DNA from: Caulobacter sp.
GTDB lineage: Bacteria; Pseudomonadota; Alphaproteobacteria; Caulobacterales; Caulobacteraceae
Length of the DNA stretch: 41,238 nucleotides
Assembly: GCA_030645575.1 (NCBI GenBank)
Contig: JAUSMJ010000016.1
Coordinates: forward strand, 1-41,238
Direction: 5' to 3'
Shown: in pieces, positions 39,596 through 41,238 of the stretch
Position numbering within the stretch: the first letter of the stretch is position 1
Layout: each line of letters begins with the position of its first letter
Program-made: the position numbers and the translations under genes
Notes under the pieces: model-generated
Seen by the model: only the letters and a program-made list of their open reading frames with translations
What the model was told of the DNA's origin: nothing
Database searches by the model: none

Positions 39596-40812
39596 TGCGC
39601 GGCCATCGCGTTGTGGGCCTTGGCCAGGATGCGGTCGGAGTCGGCCAGGAACTTCTTCACGTTGCGGGCCGCCTGTCTGATGCGGTGTTCATTCTCGACC
39701 AGGCCGATGCGCACATAGCCCTCGCCGTATTCGCCAAAGCCCGAGCCGGGGGCCACGGCGACGCCGGCCTCCTCGATCAGCAGGCGCGAGAACAGCATCG
39801 AGCCGGCCTCGCGGAACTGTTCGGGCACCTTGGCCCAGGCGAACATTGAGGCGGGTGGCGCGGGGATGTCCCAGCCGGCGCGCTTCATGCTGCTGACCAG
39901 GGTGTCGCGGCGGCTCTTGTAGATGCCGCGGATCTCCTCGACGCAGTCCTGCGGGCCGTTCAGGGCCGTGGCGGCCGCCACCTGGATCGGCAGGAAGGCG
40001 CCATAGTCGAGATAGGACTTCACCCGCGCCAGGGCCGCGCACATGCGCTCGTTGCCGACCACCATGCCCACGCGCCAGCCGGCCATGGCGTAGGTCTTCG
40101 ACAGGCTGTTGACCTCGACGGCCAGATCCTTGGCCCCCTCGACCTGCAGGATCGACGGCGGCGGGTTGTTGTCGAAATAGATCTCCGAATAGGCGACGTC
40201 GGAGATGATCAGCAGGTCGTGCTTCTTCGCCAGCTGTACGGCGTCCTTGTAGAAATCCAGATCGACCCACTGGGCCGTCGGGTTGGACGGATAGCTGAGG
40301 ATCAGGATGTTGGGCGGCGGCGCCGAGTGTTTCACGGCCCGGCCGATGCCCGACAGATAGTCCTCGGGCGACAGGGCCGGCACATGGCGGATCACCCCGC
40401 CGGCCATGATGAAGCCGAAGGCGTGGATCGGATAGGCCGGGTTGGGACAGATGATCACGTCGCCTGGGGCGGTCAGGGCGTTGGCCAGGTTGGCGAAGCC
40501 CTCCTTCGAGCCAAGCGTCGCGACGACCTCGGTGTCGGGGTTCAGCTTCACGCCATAGCGGCGGCCGTAGTAGCCGGCCATGGCGCGGCGCAGGCCGATG
40601 ATGCCCTTGGAGGCGGAATAGCGCCCGGCCTTGGGGTCGCGGGCGGTCTCGATCAGCTTGTCAACGATGTGGCTGGGCGTGGGCATGTCGGGATTGCCCA
40701 TGCCGAAGTCGATGATGTCCGTCCCCTCGGCCCGAAGCTTGGCCTTGATACGGTTCACTTCCTCGAAGACGTAGGGCGGCAGACGCCGGATACGGTGGAA
40801 CTCGGTGGTCAT
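39592..40812 (-). CDS. alaC: AlaC-like class I/II PLP aminotransferase
   Basis: A 406-residue fold-type I aminotransferase. FHRIRRLPPYVFEEVN at the N-terminus matches the AlaC/YfdZ group; K239 in SLSKTYAMAGWRVG is the PLP lysine, with SYPSNPTAQWV, SDVAYSEIYFD and the C-terminal RIGLVEN supporting it. AlaC makes alanine from pyruvate and glutamate; LL-diaminopimelate or methionine-related transamination is an alternative given the link to hom. I choose ATG 40810-40812 because a 16-codon leader ORF with a strong Shine-Dalgarno ends one base before it (TAA-G-ATG). An in-frame ATG at 40831-40833 would add seven residues and lies inside that leader. Confidence 0.88.
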   Translation of the reverse strand: MTTEFHRIRRLPPYVFEEVNRIKAKLRAEGTDIIDFGMGNPDMPTPSHIVDKLIETARDPKAGRYSASKGIIGLRRAMAGYYGRRYGVKLNPDTEVVATLGSKEGFANLANALTAPGDVIICPNPAYPIHAFGFIMAGGVIRHVPALSPEDYLSGIGRAVKHSAPPPNILILSYPSNPTAQWVDLDFYKDAVQLAKKHDLLIISDVAYSEIYFDNNPPPSILQVEGAKDLAVEVNSLSKTYAMAGWRVGMVVGNERMCAALARVKSYLDYGAFLPIQVAAATALNGPQDCVEEIRGIYKSRRDTLVSSMKRAGWDIPAPPASMFAWAKVPEQFREAGSMLFSRLLIEEAGVAVAPGSGFGEYGEGYVRIGLVENEHRIRQAARNVKKFLADSDRILAKAHNAMAAQ

Positions 40813-40813
40813 C

Positions 40814-40864
40814 TTAAGGGCTCTCTGCGCCATCGGCGGCGCGCTGGGAGCGGAGGTCGCGCAT
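40814..40864 (-). CDS. Short leader ORF before the aminotransferase operon
   Basis: A 16-codon frame, MRDLRSQRAADGAESP, starts at ATG 40862-40864 with GGAGG 7 nt upstream, the best ribosome-binding site in this region. It ends in TAA (40814-40816), one base before the aminotransferase ATG. The aminotransferase itself has no good Shine-Dalgarno, so ribosomes probably re-initiate from the leader. It lacks an amino-acid run typical of attenuators (three Arg, three Ala). It could be an upstream ORF or simply the coupling device. Confidence 0.45.
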   Translation of the reverse strand: MRDLRSQRAADGAESP

Positions 40865-40930
40865 GGATAACCCTCCAGAGGAGCGGTTCCAAGCAGGTTC
40901 GGGGAATTTCTTGCCTCCGCCGCGCCGGGA

Positions 40931-41238
40931 CTACCTCGGCGACGGAGGCGGGGTAGCTCGCTTGCGCAGCGCGCGGGCGTAGGCCTCAGACTCGGCCATC
41001 TCCGCGTCGGTCGGGGCGTGCAGGCCCAGAGGGTTGGCCTCGGCGCGGGCCGCGGCTTCGAAGGCCTCGGTGGCGGTCAGGCTCCAGGTATCCTCGGCGC
41101 CGCCGCGGGTGGTGGAAACGCCCTCGGCCTCCTGGTCCTCGATGGCCGCGCGCCACTGGGCGGAGTTGCGCACGTCCTCGGGAATCGGCGGGATGCCGGC
41201 AAAGGTCGGCCAGGGGCCCGGATTCTTCAGCGCCTCGT
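40931..41238 (-). CDS. Hypothetical protein, C-terminal part (partial at window edge)
   Basis: The frame is open to the right edge and stops at 40931-40933, giving at least 101 residues. The visible part begins EALKNPGPWPTFAGIPPIPEDV, then NSAQWRAAIEDQEAEG, DTWSLTATEAFEAAARAEANPLGLHAPTDAEMAESEAYARALRKRATPPPSPR. It is charged and helical with a Pro/Arg-rich tail. I do not recognise it. A GTG at 41171-41173 could serve as a start for an 80-residue version, but the coding-like sequence continues upstream, so the true start is probably outside the window. Confidence 0.6.
   Translation of the reverse strand, partial: EALKNPGPWPTFAGIPPIPEDVRNSAQWRAAIEDQEAEGVSTTRGGAEDTWSLTATEAFEAAARAEANPLGLHAPTDAEMAESEAYARALRKRATPPPSPR

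Overview
This GC-rich, gene-dense window looks like chromosome from an alphaproteobacterium of the Caulobacteraceae (Caulobacter/Phenylobacterium type). The best evidence is a PopA-like c-di-GMP effector with D55 and an R357-x-x-D360 I-site, the sdhE-mfd pair beside a divergent recG, a double cold-shock protein followed by DUF192, an NDUFS4-like complex I subunit, and a glucuronate isomerase tail of Caulobacter type. Nearly everything is chromosomal housekeeping or metabolism. I see no prophage, CRISPR array, large mobile island or clearly new multi-gene system.

Layout. 1-3600: tail of an IS481-like transposase, then a decayed hexuronate/pectin catabolism locus on the minus strand (lacI-type regulator, small zinc-ribbon protein, internally deleted uxaC, kduI, kduD) with two matching LacI-type operators. 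3800-8800: stand-alone LigD-type polymerase, TusA-like protein, YihY/BrkB membrane protein, alpha-methylacyl-CoA racemase, RHH/ParE toxin-antitoxin pair, SDR. 8900-11100: popA, a DsbA/FrnE-like protein, an orphan AbrB-type protein. 11165-17330: mfd, sdhE and divergent recG, with stacked palindromic repeats between them. 17460-20540: phosphotransferase plus DUF6285 pair, a DUF3089 protein without its serine nucleophile, a small membrane protein. 20585-24091: heptose/Kdo genes hldD, hldE, kdsA. 24412-30250: cfa, cysK-sseA, a solute-binding lipoprotein, metC. 30253-35400: tRNA-Arg, NDUFS4-like gene, tRNA-Pro, P450 with a divergent phosphotransferase, PaaI thioesterase, DUF192, double-CSD protein, tRNA-Glu. 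35493-41238: recJ, glpX, hom and an AlaC-like aminotransferase in one minus-strand operon preceded by a short leader ORF, then a partial hypothetical.

How the genes work together. kdsA, hldE and hldD make Kdo and the heptose precursor of the LPS inner core. cysK, sseA and metC, with the TusA-like protein, handle sulfur and cysteine. The aminotransferase, hom and glpX form an amino acid and central carbon operon. RecG, Mfd, RecJ and the LigD-like polymerase are DNA repair factors. Intergenic regions carry families of paired quasi-palindromic repeats whose stems covary. The items most worth a second look are these repeats, the in-frame uxaC deletion, the paired operators, the RecG motif VI substitution, the DUF3089 nucleophile loss and the leader ORF before the aminotransferase. 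Start codons, motif positions and overlaps were read from the sequence; family assignments rest on recalled motifs, with no database search.
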